DNA of 34,682 bases, from assembly GCA_022822865.1 (NCBI GenBank), contig JAJDYJ010000096.1:1-34682 (forward strand). The letters run 5' to 3'. Below, one piece after another: positions 23,539 to 32,500 of the stretch (position 1 is its first letter; each line of letters begins with the position of its first letter). Source of the stretch: Pseudomonadales bacterium. GTDB lineage: Bacteria > Pseudomonadota > Gammaproteobacteria > Pseudomonadales > Pseudohongiellaceae. Below the pieces are notes generated by a model. The model saw nothing but the letters and a program-made list of their open reading frames with translations. It made no database searches and had not been told where the DNA came from. The position numbers and the translations under genes are program-made.

Positions 23539-24852
23539 CTAATTTCCTTGCGCCCGGAATCCTATGCCGCAAATCCACGCGCCGCCGAGTACCAGTGCGA
23601 CTATTCCGGTATTCGCAGGAGACAGCGGGTTGCCGTCGATGCCGAACAGGGCGGTAAAACTGATGCCGAGTCCGACTAGCGCCGCCCCCGGCAACTGGCG
23701 CCAGAGCGAAGGCGCCGTCGCATTGGCCGGGCGCGGCATTCTTTCCAGCGGCGACAGGCCCACCGCGGCGGGCAGGAGCAGCAGGACGGGAAGCGCGACC
23801 CAGGGGATGCGGCTCCACCACCAGCCCTCGCTGCCCGGCGCCATGCCCAGGCCGAAACCGTCCGCGAGCCAGGAGGCGCCGAGCAATAGCAGCAATATGC
23901 TCATGTGCCAGAGATAGAGCGTCATGATCATGCTGTTGATCAACACCGTGGCGGTCCACAGGCGCAGATTGTCCAGCAGGCGCCGCATTGGCTTCTCGAC
24001 GGCGAGCAGCACGCCGAACTGAACCAGTCCCAGGGCCGCCAGAGTAATCTTCGGCGGCAGGGAATTGCTGGGTCCTTCGCCCGGCGACCCCGCCATGGCA
24101 ACGGGGTAAGGCCCCCAGATCACGGCCAGCGCCAGCGCGGTCAATGCGGCCGCGGCGACCGCCAGCAAAACCGCCGGACTGCCTTGCCGGCCGTCGCGCC
24201 AGGCGAATCCGAGATGATGCATCGCCAGCCAGATCCAGAAGTAATTGCTCCAGCCGGGCGTTTGCCAGTCGAAACCGAAAAATGCGATATCGGTCGCCGC
24301 GGCCAGCGTCAGGTAGGCCGCCAGCGACCAGCAGCCCCAGCGCCGCCAGGCGGCATGGCTCGGCGGCGCCAGGATCACGATCATGGTGTAGATGGCAAGA
24401 AACCAGGTGGGCAGCAGCGCCGTACGCGTAATGAACTGAATCGATTCCGTGGCGATGCCGCCCGCGTACAGCAAAATCGCGATGACCGCCCAGACGAGCA
24501 CGAGCAGCAACATCGGCCGCAGCAGCCGGTGCAGGCGCGTCGCCAGCCATTCGCCGTAGCCGACGCCTCTCGCCGCGGCCGACTCCAGCGAAACCGCGTT
24601 GGCGTAGCCGCCGACCATGAAGAAGACCGGCATGACCTGGAAGATCCAGGTCAGCCATTCGGTCCAGGGCACGATTTCCAGCGCCAGCACCGGCGCATAG
24701 GCGCCGGTTTCAGGATCGACATGGGCGCCGGTGATCAGCAGGTGCCCCGAGATCACGAACAGGATCGAGAACGCCCGCAGAAAATCGACGTAGCGATTTC
24801 TTTCCGCGGGCGTTTTGGCGGCGAGTTCGCGCGCCTGTTCCCAGACCTTCAA
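23539..24852 (-). CDS. Acyltransferase-3 family membrane protein
   Basis: Integral membrane O-acyltransferase, about 437 residues with roughly ten helices. The first helix contains RNRYVDFLRAFSILFVISGH, whose Arg and His match the catalytic/CoA-binding pattern of the family; VMPVFFMVGGYANA forms the second conserved segment. The family acylates sugars, lipids or peptidoglycan-linked groups. I favour a TTG start at 24852, which overlaps the PQQ dehydrogenase stop as TTGA; the frame has earlier starts, but these run inside that gene. The substrate is unknown. Confidence 0.85.
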   Translation of the reverse strand: MKVWEQARELAAKTPAERNRYVDFLRAFSILFVISGHLLITGAHVDPETGAYAPVLALEIVPWTEWLTWIFQVMPVFFMVGGYANAVSLESAAARGVGYGEWLATRLHRLLRPMLLLVLVWAVIAILLYAGGIATESIQFITRTALLPTWFLAIYTMIVILAPPSHAAWRRWGCWSLAAYLTLAAATDIAFFGFDWQTPGWSNYFWIWLAMHHLGFAWRDGRQGSPAVLLAVAAAALTALALAVIWGPYPVAMAGSPGEGPSNSLPPKITLAALGLVQFGVLLAVEKPMRRLLDNLRLWTATVLINSMIMTLYLWHMSILLLLLGASWLADGFGLGMAPGSEGWWWSRIPWVALPVLLLLPAAVGLSPLERMPRPANATAPSLWRQLPGAALVGLGISFTALFGIDGNPLSPANTGIVALVLGGAWICGIGFRAQGN

Positions 24853-26489
24853 TCGCGCAGGCCGAATGTGAAGACCACGTTGCCCGAGGCGATGGTGACG
24901 AATTGCTCGCCGTCCACCTCGAAAGTCATGGGCGCGGCGTGGACTCTGCGGCTGAGCGAGACGTTCCACAATTCCTCGCCGGTTTCGGCGTCGAGGGCGA
25001 AGAAAAAGCCGTCAGCGCTGCCGCTGAACAACAGGCCGCCGGCGGTCGTGGTGATGCCCGCCGAAGACCGCGGCATGATCGGGAATTCCCAGACGATGTC
25101 GATCGTCGTCGGATCGATGGCGCGAATGGAACTGTGGAAGGCGTCCATCGGCTGGGTATAACGTCCGCCGCCGCCGGTGTAACGCTCGCCTTCCTCGTAG
25201 TCCTCGTCGCGCTTGAAGAACTCCTGTTCGCCATCGAAGGAAGTGACGTAGAACAGGCCGGTATCCGGATTGAAGGCCGGCGAATACCAGTTGGTGGCGC
25301 CGACGATCGGCGGCGAAACCATCACGCCTTCGTAGGTAGGCGCCATGCCGGGCACGCGGATCGGCCTGCCGAGGGGGTCGAGCCCCGAAGCCCAGGTCAC
25401 GGTGGCGAAAGTGTCGCCGTCCAGGAACTCGCCGGTTGCGCGGTCCAGGGTATAGAAGAAGCCGTTGCGATTGGCCCAGAGCATGGTCTCGCGCATTTCC
25501 CCGCCGACCTCGATATCGGCGAGGATGGGAATCTGGATCGAATCGTAGTCGTGCACGTCATGGGGCGTGAACTGGAAGTACCATTCGATCTCGCCGGTGT
25601 CGCCGTTCAGCGCCAGCACCGCGTCCGAATACAGGTTATCGCCCAGGCGCACGTCGCCGTTCCAGTCCGGGCCCGGATTGCCGGTGCCCCAGTAGATCTG
25701 GTTCAGTTCCGCGTCGTAGGAGCCGGTGATCCAGGTGGCCGAACCGCCGGTGGCCCAGGAATCGCCCAGCCAGGTGTCGTTGCCGAACTCGCCGGGGCCG
25801 GGAATCGTGTACGTGCGCCAGATCAGTTCGCCGGTTTCCGGATCGTAGGCGTCGATGAAGCCGCGAATGCCGAATTCACCGCCGGCGATGCCGGTCACGA
25901 CCTTGTCCTTGACGATCAGCGGCGCGGCGGTCTTGCTGTAGCCTGAGGAGTATTCGGCGACTTCGGTATCCCAAAGCACATTGCCGGTGCGCGCGTCGAT
26001 GGCTACGAGGTGGGCGTCGAGAGTGCTCATGAACAGCGTTTCGCCCAGAATCGCGACACCGCGGTTGTTGCGGCCGCAGCAGATTCGCAGGTCCTCGGGC
26101 AAGTCATGGTCGTAGCGCCAGTAAACGCCGCCGGTGCGGGCGTCGACCGCGGTGACGTTGCTCGGGGCCTCGGTGATGAACATGATGCCGTCGACCACCA
26201 GCGGCACGGTCTCGGCGCGGTCGATCACCGGAATCTGGTAAGCCCATTTCATTTCCAGTTCGGTGACGTTTTCGGTGTTGATCTGGTCGAGCAGGCTATG
26301 GCGTTTGCTGTCGAGGGTGCCGGAGTACATCAGCCAGTTTTCCGGCTCGTCGACCGCGTTGACCAGCCGCTCCCAGGTGATCGGCGTGAAAGCCGGTGTG
26401 ATTACGGTCTGGAATTGCTGTTCCTGGGCCTGGACGAAAGCGCCGGAAAGCAGAATCGCAAGTAGCAGGGAAAGGCGTTTCATGGTCAT
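24849..26489 (-). CDS. PQQ-dependent alcohol dehydrogenase (quinoprotein), DYD type
   Basis: Periplasmic eight-bladed propeller that oxidises an alcohol using PQQ. Signal peptide about 1-22 (FVQA-QEQ). The vicinal disulfide C137-C138 that sits over PQQ is present, as are repeated tryptophan-docking motifs such as LDAETGEELWN and VDARTGGVYW. Metal-site residues are E205, N271 (GTGNPGPDW), D314 (catalytic base) and D316, giving the D-Y-D motif that in XoxF-type enzymes marks lanthanide rather than calcium use. ATG 26489 overlaps the cytochrome gene stop as ATGA and has AGAGGA upstream. 546 residues, slightly short. The cytochrome next door is the likely electron acceptor. Confidence 0.92.
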   Translation of the reverse strand: MTMKRLSLLLAILLSGAFVQAQEQQFQTVITPAFTPITWERLVNAVDEPENWLMYSGTLDSKRHSLLDQINTENVTELEMKWAYQIPVIDRAETVPLVVDGIMFITEAPSNVTAVDARTGGVYWRYDHDLPEDLRICCGRNNRGVAILGETLFMSTLDAHLVAIDARTGNVLWDTEVAEYSSGYSKTAAPLIVKDKVVTGIAGGEFGIRGFIDAYDPETGELIWRTYTIPGPGEFGNDTWLGDSWATGGSATWITGSYDAELNQIYWGTGNPGPDWNGDVRLGDNLYSDAVLALNGDTGEIEWYFQFTPHDVHDYDSIQIPILADIEVGGEMRETMLWANRNGFFYTLDRATGEFLDGDTFATVTWASGLDPLGRPIRVPGMAPTYEGVMVSPPIVGATNWYSPAFNPDTGLFYVTSFDGEQEFFKRDEDYEEGERYTGGGGRYTQPMDAFHSSIRAIDPTTIDIVWEFPIMPRSSAGITTTAGGLLFSGSADGFFFALDAETGEELWNVSLSRRVHAAPMTFEVDGEQFVTIASGNVVFTFGLRD

Positions 26490-27301
26490 ATTTCCTCTCT
26501 TCGCAAGGAGAACAGGTACGCCACGAGGTCGTCCAGTTCGCTCTCCGACAATGATTGGGCATAGCTCGGCATGGTGGATTCTTCGATGCGTTCGTAGGAT
26601 TGCAGGCTGTCCTTGTGAAAGGACCAAAGATTCTCGTCGTCGTCCATGATGCGCACGGAAAAGCTGTCCTCGTTCATGCGATAGCCTTCCCTGGTGACGC
26701 CGTCGGGCCCGGTGATGCGCAATCTCCACCAGCGCGGGGCGACGTCTTCCTGGGGATTAATCATGTCCGCCAGCAGATCGTCCGGCGTACGGTTCTCGCC
26801 GATGCGGGACAGATCGGGGCCGAAACGCGCGCCGCGGCCGCTTACCATATGGCAGTCGGCGCAGTCGCTGCCGCTCCAGAACAGGTCGCTGCCCGATTCG
26901 GCGTCGCCCGCCAGCACTACCGAGCTCGGGTCATAGCGCAGCGAATCGAGATAGGCCACCAGTTGCCAGACCTGGGGGTCCGGCACATTTTCCGGCACCG
27001 GCAACATGGCGGTGCCCGGTATGCCGTCGCGGATGATGTTGAAGATGGCGACGTCGGTGCTGGCCCGGGTCAGCCGGCCGGTCAGGTCCGGCCCCCCGGC
27101 CTCGTCGTTGCCGGTGGCGTCAAAGCCGTGGCAGCGCCCGCATTGCCGCTCGAAATAGCGCTCGCCGAGCCGTATGTCGACCAGGGTGTTGTACAAATTG
27201 CCGGCGTCCTCGGCCTGCGAGTGGGGAACCGGCAGAATCGAAAGCGCGAAAGCAGCGCCCGCCAGCAACCACCCGCCGCGGAATCCCGAAAGCTTGCTCA
27301 T
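26486..27301 (-). CDS. Diheme c-type cytochrome
   Basis: Exported electron carrier, 271 residues, with a signal peptide (1-30, cut after SQA) and two heme c sites: C54-G-R-C57-H58 and C147-A-D-C150-H151. The second domain includes GPDLSRIGENRTPDDLLADMINPQEDVAP and ends with MPSYAQSLSESELDDLVAYL, where the Met can be the distal heme ligand (positions near 246-265; the first stretch is near 161-188). ATG 27301 has a strong AGAGGAG Shine-Dalgarno. It is the first gene of the leftward operon and overlaps the quinoprotein gene by 4 bases, so it probably accepts electrons from PQQ and passes them to the respiratory chain. Confidence 0.9.
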   Translation of the reverse strand: MSKLSGFRGGWLLAGAAFALSILPVPHSQAEDAGNLYNTLVDIRLGERYFERQCGRCHGFDATGNDEAGGPDLTGRLTRASTDVAIFNIIRDGIPGTAMLPVPENVPDPQVWQLVAYLDSLRYDPSSVVLAGDAESGSDLFWSGSDCADCHMVSGRGARFGPDLSRIGENRTPDDLLADMINPQEDVAPRWWRLRITGPDGVTREGYRMNEDSFSVRIMDDDENLWSFHKDSLQSYERIEESTMPSYAQSLSESELDDLVAYLFSLRREEI

Positions 27302-27329
27302 GGCGACTCCTCTTATGTAAGCGGCGTCT

Positions 27330-27357
27330 AGTGTATCATCGCCACCATGCGTTGCAA
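27330..27357 (-). promoter_or_regulatory. Candidate sigma70 promoter of the quinoprotein operon
   Basis: On the minus strand TTGCAA (27357-27352), a 16-base spacer and TACACT (27335-27330) lie 29 bases before the cytochrome ATG, in the 84-base gap to the divergent HepT-like gene. Spacing and position suit a housekeeping promoter; the match is moderate. Confidence 0.4.
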
Positions 27358-27385
27358 TTTCGTCCGTCCGGACGTGTGACTCGAA

Positions 27386-27802
27386 ATGAGTGAAGTGTTG
27401 ATTGGCAAGCAGGAAAGCCTTGAAAGGTGCATCCAGCGGGTCCGTGAAGTGTGGGGACGCCCATCCGAAATTCCTTTCGAGCGGGATTTGGACAAGCAGG
27501 ATTTGATCGCTCTGAATCTGATGCGCGCATTCGATACGCTGCTCCACATGGCCAACTTCTTGATTCGCGGAAAAAAGTTGGGTTGGCCGAAAAGCAGCGA
27601 CGAATCCTTCGATATGCTTGCGGAGGCCGGTCTGGTTGACGCGGAAACGCGGGACAACCTGAAGCGAGGCAATGCCATGCGGGACATGCTCGTTCGCAGG
27701 TACGCGGCAATCGATCTCGACAAGGTCAGGCAAGTGATTGAACTTAATCTTGACGAAATGCTCGATGCAGGTGGGAAATTCCTCCGTCACGGCGCGGATT
27801 AA
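27386..27802 (+). CDS. Orphan HepT-like (DUF86/HEPN) protein with altered active site
   Basis: The 138-residue helical protein resembles HepT, the HEPN RNase toxin of HepT-MntA systems: LNLMRAFDTLLHMANFLI near 43-60, SDESFDMLAEAGLVD near 71-85, and the region that normally reads RN-x-L-V-H-x-Y. Here it is R99-D-M-L-V-R104-R-Y106, so the active-site His of R-x4-H-x-Y is Arg. No MntA nucleotidyltransferase gene lies on either side. It may be an inactive remnant, a binder without RNase activity, or a repurposed member. The start at ATG 27386 has only a weak Shine-Dalgarno. Confidence 0.75.
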   Translation: MSEVLIGKQESLERCIQRVREVWGRPSEIPFERDLDKQDLIALNLMRAFDTLLHMANFLIRGKKLGWPKSSDESFDMLAEAGLVDAETRDNLKRGNAMRDMLVRRYAAIDLDKVRQVIELNLDEMLDAGGKFLRHGAD

Positions 27803-27947
27803 CGCTAGCGAACATCGGAGACCACCGGATTGTTAATGATCCGCAGAAGGTGCCCGATTTTCAGAGTCTGGCAGCCGAGACAACTGTAAAGAAATTCTTA
27901 GTAGTTCAAGTTAGGGGTGAACTGGGAATACCGAGGAGTCCGGGATC

Positions 27948-28265
27948 ATGCGATATGTAAGCTTTATCCACCGGGAAAATGCAAGTTTTGGTGTCAGTTT
28001 CCCTGATTTCCCAGGCTGCGTGGCGGTCGGGGACACCCGTGAAGAGGCTTTGCGTCAAGGCCGCAAAGCCTTGGCATTTCACATCGAGGGGCTTTGTAAA
28101 GACGGAGCGTCTATTCCGTCACCGCGCCCAATCGACGCTATCAATTGTAATCCGGAACTGGCCAACTGGCGCGATGGCGCGGACATGGTGCTCATTCCAC
28201 CCGTCGGATCCTTCACCAGAATTGAAGGTGCCTCTCGGAGTATTGCCGACCATGTTAGAGATTGA
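27948..28265 (+). CDS. HicB-like antitoxin, short and without HicA
   Basis: The 105-residue protein has the HicB N-terminal partial RNase-H fold: FGVSFPDFPGCVAVGDTREEAL at 14-35 (shown by family as F-P-D-(F/L)-P-G-C), a helix with FHIEGL, then PSPRPIDAI and ELANWRDGADMVLIPP. The usual C-terminal ribbon-helix-helix or HTH segment that binds DNA is missing; the tail after residue 86 (GSFTRIEG...) is unlike it. No hicA-sized gene lies in the 145 bases upstream. GAGGAG precedes the ATG. The last 14 bases overlap the HNH gene start. It is probably an orphan or truncated antitoxin. Confidence 0.78.
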   Translation: MRYVSFIHRENASFGVSFPDFPGCVAVGDTREEALRQGRKALAFHIEGLCKDGASIPSPRPIDAINCNPELANWRDGADMVLIPPVGSFTRIEGASRSIADHVRD

Positions 28266-29010
28266 AGATTTTAGCGACGAACGCCAGAAAGTGTGGTGCA
28301 TCCACTGCGGTGCAGTTCTAGAAAACTCGAAGGTTAATCATGACCATGTGCCAAGCAAGTCATTACTTTCCAGAGATGCTCGCCAACGAGGTACAAACTA
28401 TGATCGAGGATTCGGAGAACTCGATGACTATCTCCCACAAGTTGTAATTTGCAAGAGTTGTAATTCAAGTTTCTCGCAAGACGAAAACTATCTGCTATGC
28501 GTTCTACACGCAGCAACGGCCGGATCTCTCTATCCAAACCCCGAGTCTCACCCGGAAGCAGCGAAAGTACTAAAGAGCAATCGCCACGTTGTTCGTGAAC
28601 TGAGGGAATCGATTGAACCTCAGATTCCTCTCTTCGATGAGTTCCGTTCATTCACGTTCAGGCCAGATTCAGATAGAGTGATCCGTGCAATTCTCAAGAA
28701 CGCTAGAGGACACGTTTATCACGAAATCGGAGAACCGTTATTTGAGGAACCAGAACGCGTAACATACAGGTCTCTCGTGTCGATGGCAGACAAAGAAAGG
28801 GAGGCTTTCGAAGATACCGGTGGTCTAGAGGTCTGGCCGGAGGTTGGTAGTCGAATGTTGCTCCGCGTGATCAATGGAGTCGGGCTGGCTGGGGGCTGGG
28901 TAACTGTTGAAGAGGACAGGTACCGATATGCCGTAGATTGGTCTTCTGGAATTACGGTCCGTACAGTAATCTGGGAATATCTTGCTACAGAAACATATTG
29001 GACGGATTAG
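28252..29010 (+). CDS. HNH-type endonuclease-like protein
   Basis: Predicted DNA nuclease of 252 residues. The N-terminus holds a zinc-bound HNH pattern: C16-I-H-C19, H30-D-H-V-P34, then C67-K-S-C70-N71 followed by SSFSQDENY. The spacing of two CxxC knuckles around HDHVP fits the HNH/treble-clef fold. The remaining 150 residues (about 95-252) have no motif I recognise and may recognise a target or partner. ATG 28252 is chosen because the frame upstream reads through the hicB gene; the two overlap by 14 bases and are probably co-translated. Base composition is visibly richer in A+T than in the genes left of 27 kb, suggesting acquisition. Confidence 0.72.
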   Translation: MLEIEDFSDERQKVWCIHCGAVLENSKVNHDHVPSKSLLSRDARQRGTNYDRGFGELDDYLPQVVICKSCNSSFSQDENYLLCVLHAATAGSLYPNPESHPEAAKVLKSNRHVVRELRESIEPQIPLFDEFRSFTFRPDSDRVIRAILKNARGHVYHEIGEPLFEEPERVTYRSLVSMADKEREAFEDTGGLEVWPEVGSRMLLRVINGVGLAGGWVTVEEDRYRYAVDWSSGITVRTVIWEYLATETYWTD

Positions 29011-29134
29011 GCAAGAAGACTCATTTAAGATCTGGTGCCTTGGACTTAAATTTGGCATCCCTGCTAAGTCCTCTTAGAATGCTTGACAGTATCACCCTAC
29101 TTCGCCTAAGCGCAAATGTGCGATTCGTATGCAT

Positions 29135-29469
29135 TTACCAGTCTTCTCCGTCTTTCATTTGGTCCATTTGGGCCTGTTCCCATTGCTCCAATGCCGCAGG
29201 ATCTTTTTTCTCAAGGCACTCCTCGATAATCGGAATAGCCTCTTCGGTGACCGGCCAGTCTAGAGCCAGACCGTATTCGTTGATCTTTTCCCGCCATACT
29301 TCGTCGAGCGAGGTGAGGACCCATCGGTTAATGAGTTTCTCGGTCGCATCGGCGCCGAGAATTTCCCGGGCCTCCTCGCCGAAAGCTGCCAACCAGTTTG
29401 CCCATCTTGAACTTCCTCGGGCGTTACCGCCGTGCCGTATCTCTTGACAATGCCATTCATATCCATCAC
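29135..29469 (-). pseudogene. Frameshifted small gene of unknown function
   Basis: Two overlapping minus-strand frames join into one sensible protein of about 111 residues. Frame one begins at 29469 (GTG) or 29460 (ATG) with MNGIVKRYGTAVTPEEVQDG; the second continues ANWLAAFGEEAREILG and runs to LEQWEQAQMDQMKDGEDW. The switch falls at a GGG run near 29400-29403, where one missing G would restore a single frame. This could be a true inactivating deletion or a sequencing error. The protein is acidic, and I do not recognise a family. It lies 86 bases downstream of the restriction-modification gene. Confidence 0.5.
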
Positions 29470-29555
29470 GACCTCGTCATCGAATTAGGCGCAGGGCGCG
29501 AAGCGGATGCTGGACGGGAACAGAATGTTGGGCTTGGCAATGTGAATGTAGCAAC

Positions 29556-32500
29556 TTACGTCGATGGCCAATTGTAAGAGTTGTCTCGACATGCGGAGTA
29601 GTTGGCATTGAGTTTATCGGTGAGGAGGATCAGCGCGGTTATCCGCCTAACCATCGCCGTAACCTCGCGAGCTTCATTCTTGGTGAGCGGTCGCCCCATG
29701 ATGGCCTCCTCTCGATAGGATAACCATTTCTTTATCACTCGATAGCCGCCGATCACGTATTGCCAAGTTGTTTCAGGGACTCCGCGCCAGAAGGTTGTAT
29801 CGTTAAGATGTATATCAATGGCCTTGCCAAGCAAGGCAAAACCTCGCGACTCATCAATACCATCGGAGACGAATCCCTGTCGAAGATTATCTTTTTCTGT
29901 GTCCGTCCAATCTCGCTTTTCAAACTTACCCTGGCCAGGATTTACTCGGCCCTTGGTGTCGCGGCTACCCCAACCGGCGTTCATTGTCAGATTAGTATTG
30001 GAAATGCCACCGAGCACTCGTAAGTGATTTGCAATCTGGCCACTCGTTGTACCAAGAACATCGAATCCTGTGTCAAGCAGAGCCGCAATTTGCGACCCGA
30101 TAGTGATCGAGTTTTCAAGCAAAGCAAGAGAATTAGGAAGAGGGATTCTTGGCCAGTCTATGGCTAGGCCGTCTGTTGATTCGGTTAGATATTGAGGCGC
30201 GTATGCGATGGCCAACGCGTGGTGCCAGGGCGCAGCCGCAGCCTTCGCATTGATGTCGGGGTCCAGCAGCCCTAGATGCTTTAGCCAACTGCGCGTTGGT
30301 ATTGACAGGTTGGCTTTAGGTGCGTCGGGAAACATTGAATCATGTAACTGGAATGGAAAATAATTGGAATGCCCGCGTTGAGCGTCGTGATCACCAAGGA
30401 AGCTCGTGAATAACATTGGCGGACCCTCAGGATTGGCGACGCCTGATGGCCGAGTCACAAGGAACTTGTTTCCTCCGGAGTATTGCACCCATAGATTAGG
30501 TCTAGCTCGATTCCAAATTGTCGAAGTATTTGTGTAATAGGCATATCGGACATCGAAAGGGCGTACTAAATATCGAACTAGTTTTTCATTGTCGTATGTT
30601 TCCCTCACTAACGCGGCATTTCGAGCTTTTTCTGCATAGTGACCAGACGCATTTTTGGTAAGATGGGGAGCTGTTAACTGCAACGTTTTCCAATCCACGC
30701 TTGAGTCGAAATAAACCTTCATTCGGGCTTCTAGGTCTGATTTTTTGATATCGATCAACGCGCCGCCACGTTTTTCCAGCAAGCCATTTAGTGGATCGAT
30801 CTCTCCAATATCCGGCAATTTTGGCCAAGCCAGATACTGATTGCCTACATCGCGTGGTCGAAAAGATAGACGGTTCCATATTTGCGGATTTGCTATATCG
30901 TACTGGTCGTCGAAATTCTCACTTTTTAGGCTTTCAAGTAGTTGTTCGCGGCGCGTTTTTGCGCGACCAGCATCGATATCGTCTCGATAGCGGACAACTG
31001 TGTTCGTCGTGCTTTCTGACTTTACGGCCAAGCCAATTACTATCCCTTGCCGAATACCAGGAGAGAATCCTTTCATAGCGAAAACTGTCTCACTGGTCGT
31101 TCCATCAGGTGCGTACTCTGTCTTGTTGCGGTCGCCATGCAAATTTTCGACCCAAAACTTGTCAAAACTCTGAAGTAAATGTTGACGCATCACGACGAAC
31201 GACGGTTCGCTTGTCCAAGAATAGTTCGAGATGTAAGAGAATACACCTCGGCCAGTCTTCGCAATTCGTCGTTCGGCAATTCGAAAAAAGCGGACATAAA
31301 GTTCATCGAGGTTAAATTTCCTGATGTTCCAATCTGAAATCAGTCCATCCTTGTAAGGCTCCACGAGTCCGGCCTCTTCTTCGGGACTCGTTCCGGCATA
31401 AGCGTTGTAGGGCGGATTGCCTAGAACCACGAGGACTGGCACGTCACGCTTTATATGCTCTGCTCGGTCGCGTTCGTGTTCAAGCTCAGGGTAAAGCGGT
31501 ATCGTCTGTTTTGGCCCTGATGGGAGTTCCCATCCTGTAAGTGCGTTCGTGAGAAATATCGCTGGTCTCTCACCTTTGTTAGGATCAACGGGAGCTCCGA
31601 GCTTGGCCAGCAAATTGCCTACCTGCCAATGGGCAACGACGAATGGCGCCGACATGATTTCGAATCCAAATACACGCTTGCAGGCTGCTTCCTGCACGTC
31701 TTGGCCTATGAGGGCATCTTCGCCCTTGGCGCGCAACGTTTTTTCAATCTTTCGGAGTACTTCGACAACAAAAGCACCCGTCCCGCAGCATGGGTCTAGG
31801 ACATAAACGTTGTCGTCAGCAAGCCCATCGGCAATGCCCAACTCGCTACGGAGAACGGTATCAACCCGTTCCACCATGTATTGGACGATTTCGTGCGGCG
31901 TATACCAAACGCCCATCTTTTTGCGGAGTTGTGGGTCGAAGGCTTCGAGGAAGGGTTCGTAGAAATGCTGAATTGCCTCGCCGCTGTCAAACAGTTTGAA
32001 AAAGGTCTCGGAATCAATGCGGTTCAACGCTTCGCCCGTGAGATCCAATACTTCCATGAGGCCGAGAGGCCCTAGCCGACTGGGTTTGGCAACCTCTTCA
32101 AATAGTGAGCGAATCATTGGAACGGTCATAATGTAGCCCGCCGACTTCCAGTCGAACGAATCGCTATTGTTTTCTTTGGCCCAGATCGTCCATGCAGAAA
32201 AGATGCCGTAAAACAGTGTCTGGATTAGCGTGGAACGAAAGAAGCGCTCGCCTTCCTCGCCTTCGAACTTGATTCCGAGTGCTAGCTCAAGTGCGGAGCG
32301 AAGTGGCGCAAGGGTGACTCCTTCCTTCTCTTCCAGTGTCGCTTGTGCTTCGCGTGCGTATGACGACAGGAACCAGGCGATATCCTGGGGTCGGGTGAGT
32401 GATGCGGCATTCATCATGACCCGGCGCAAAAACTCAGCGAGATGTGTCCCTTGTTCGCGCGCAGACTTTACGGGGTGGGCCGCCATTGACCAAAATGTTG

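Noticed and set aside
27302-27385. Possible MntA antitoxin gene before the HepT-like gene
   Set aside because: The 84-base gap is too short and shows no nucleotidyltransferase motif.
27803-27947. Possible hicA gene before hicB
   Set aside because: 145 bases with no adequate frame and no dsRBD-like HicA pattern.
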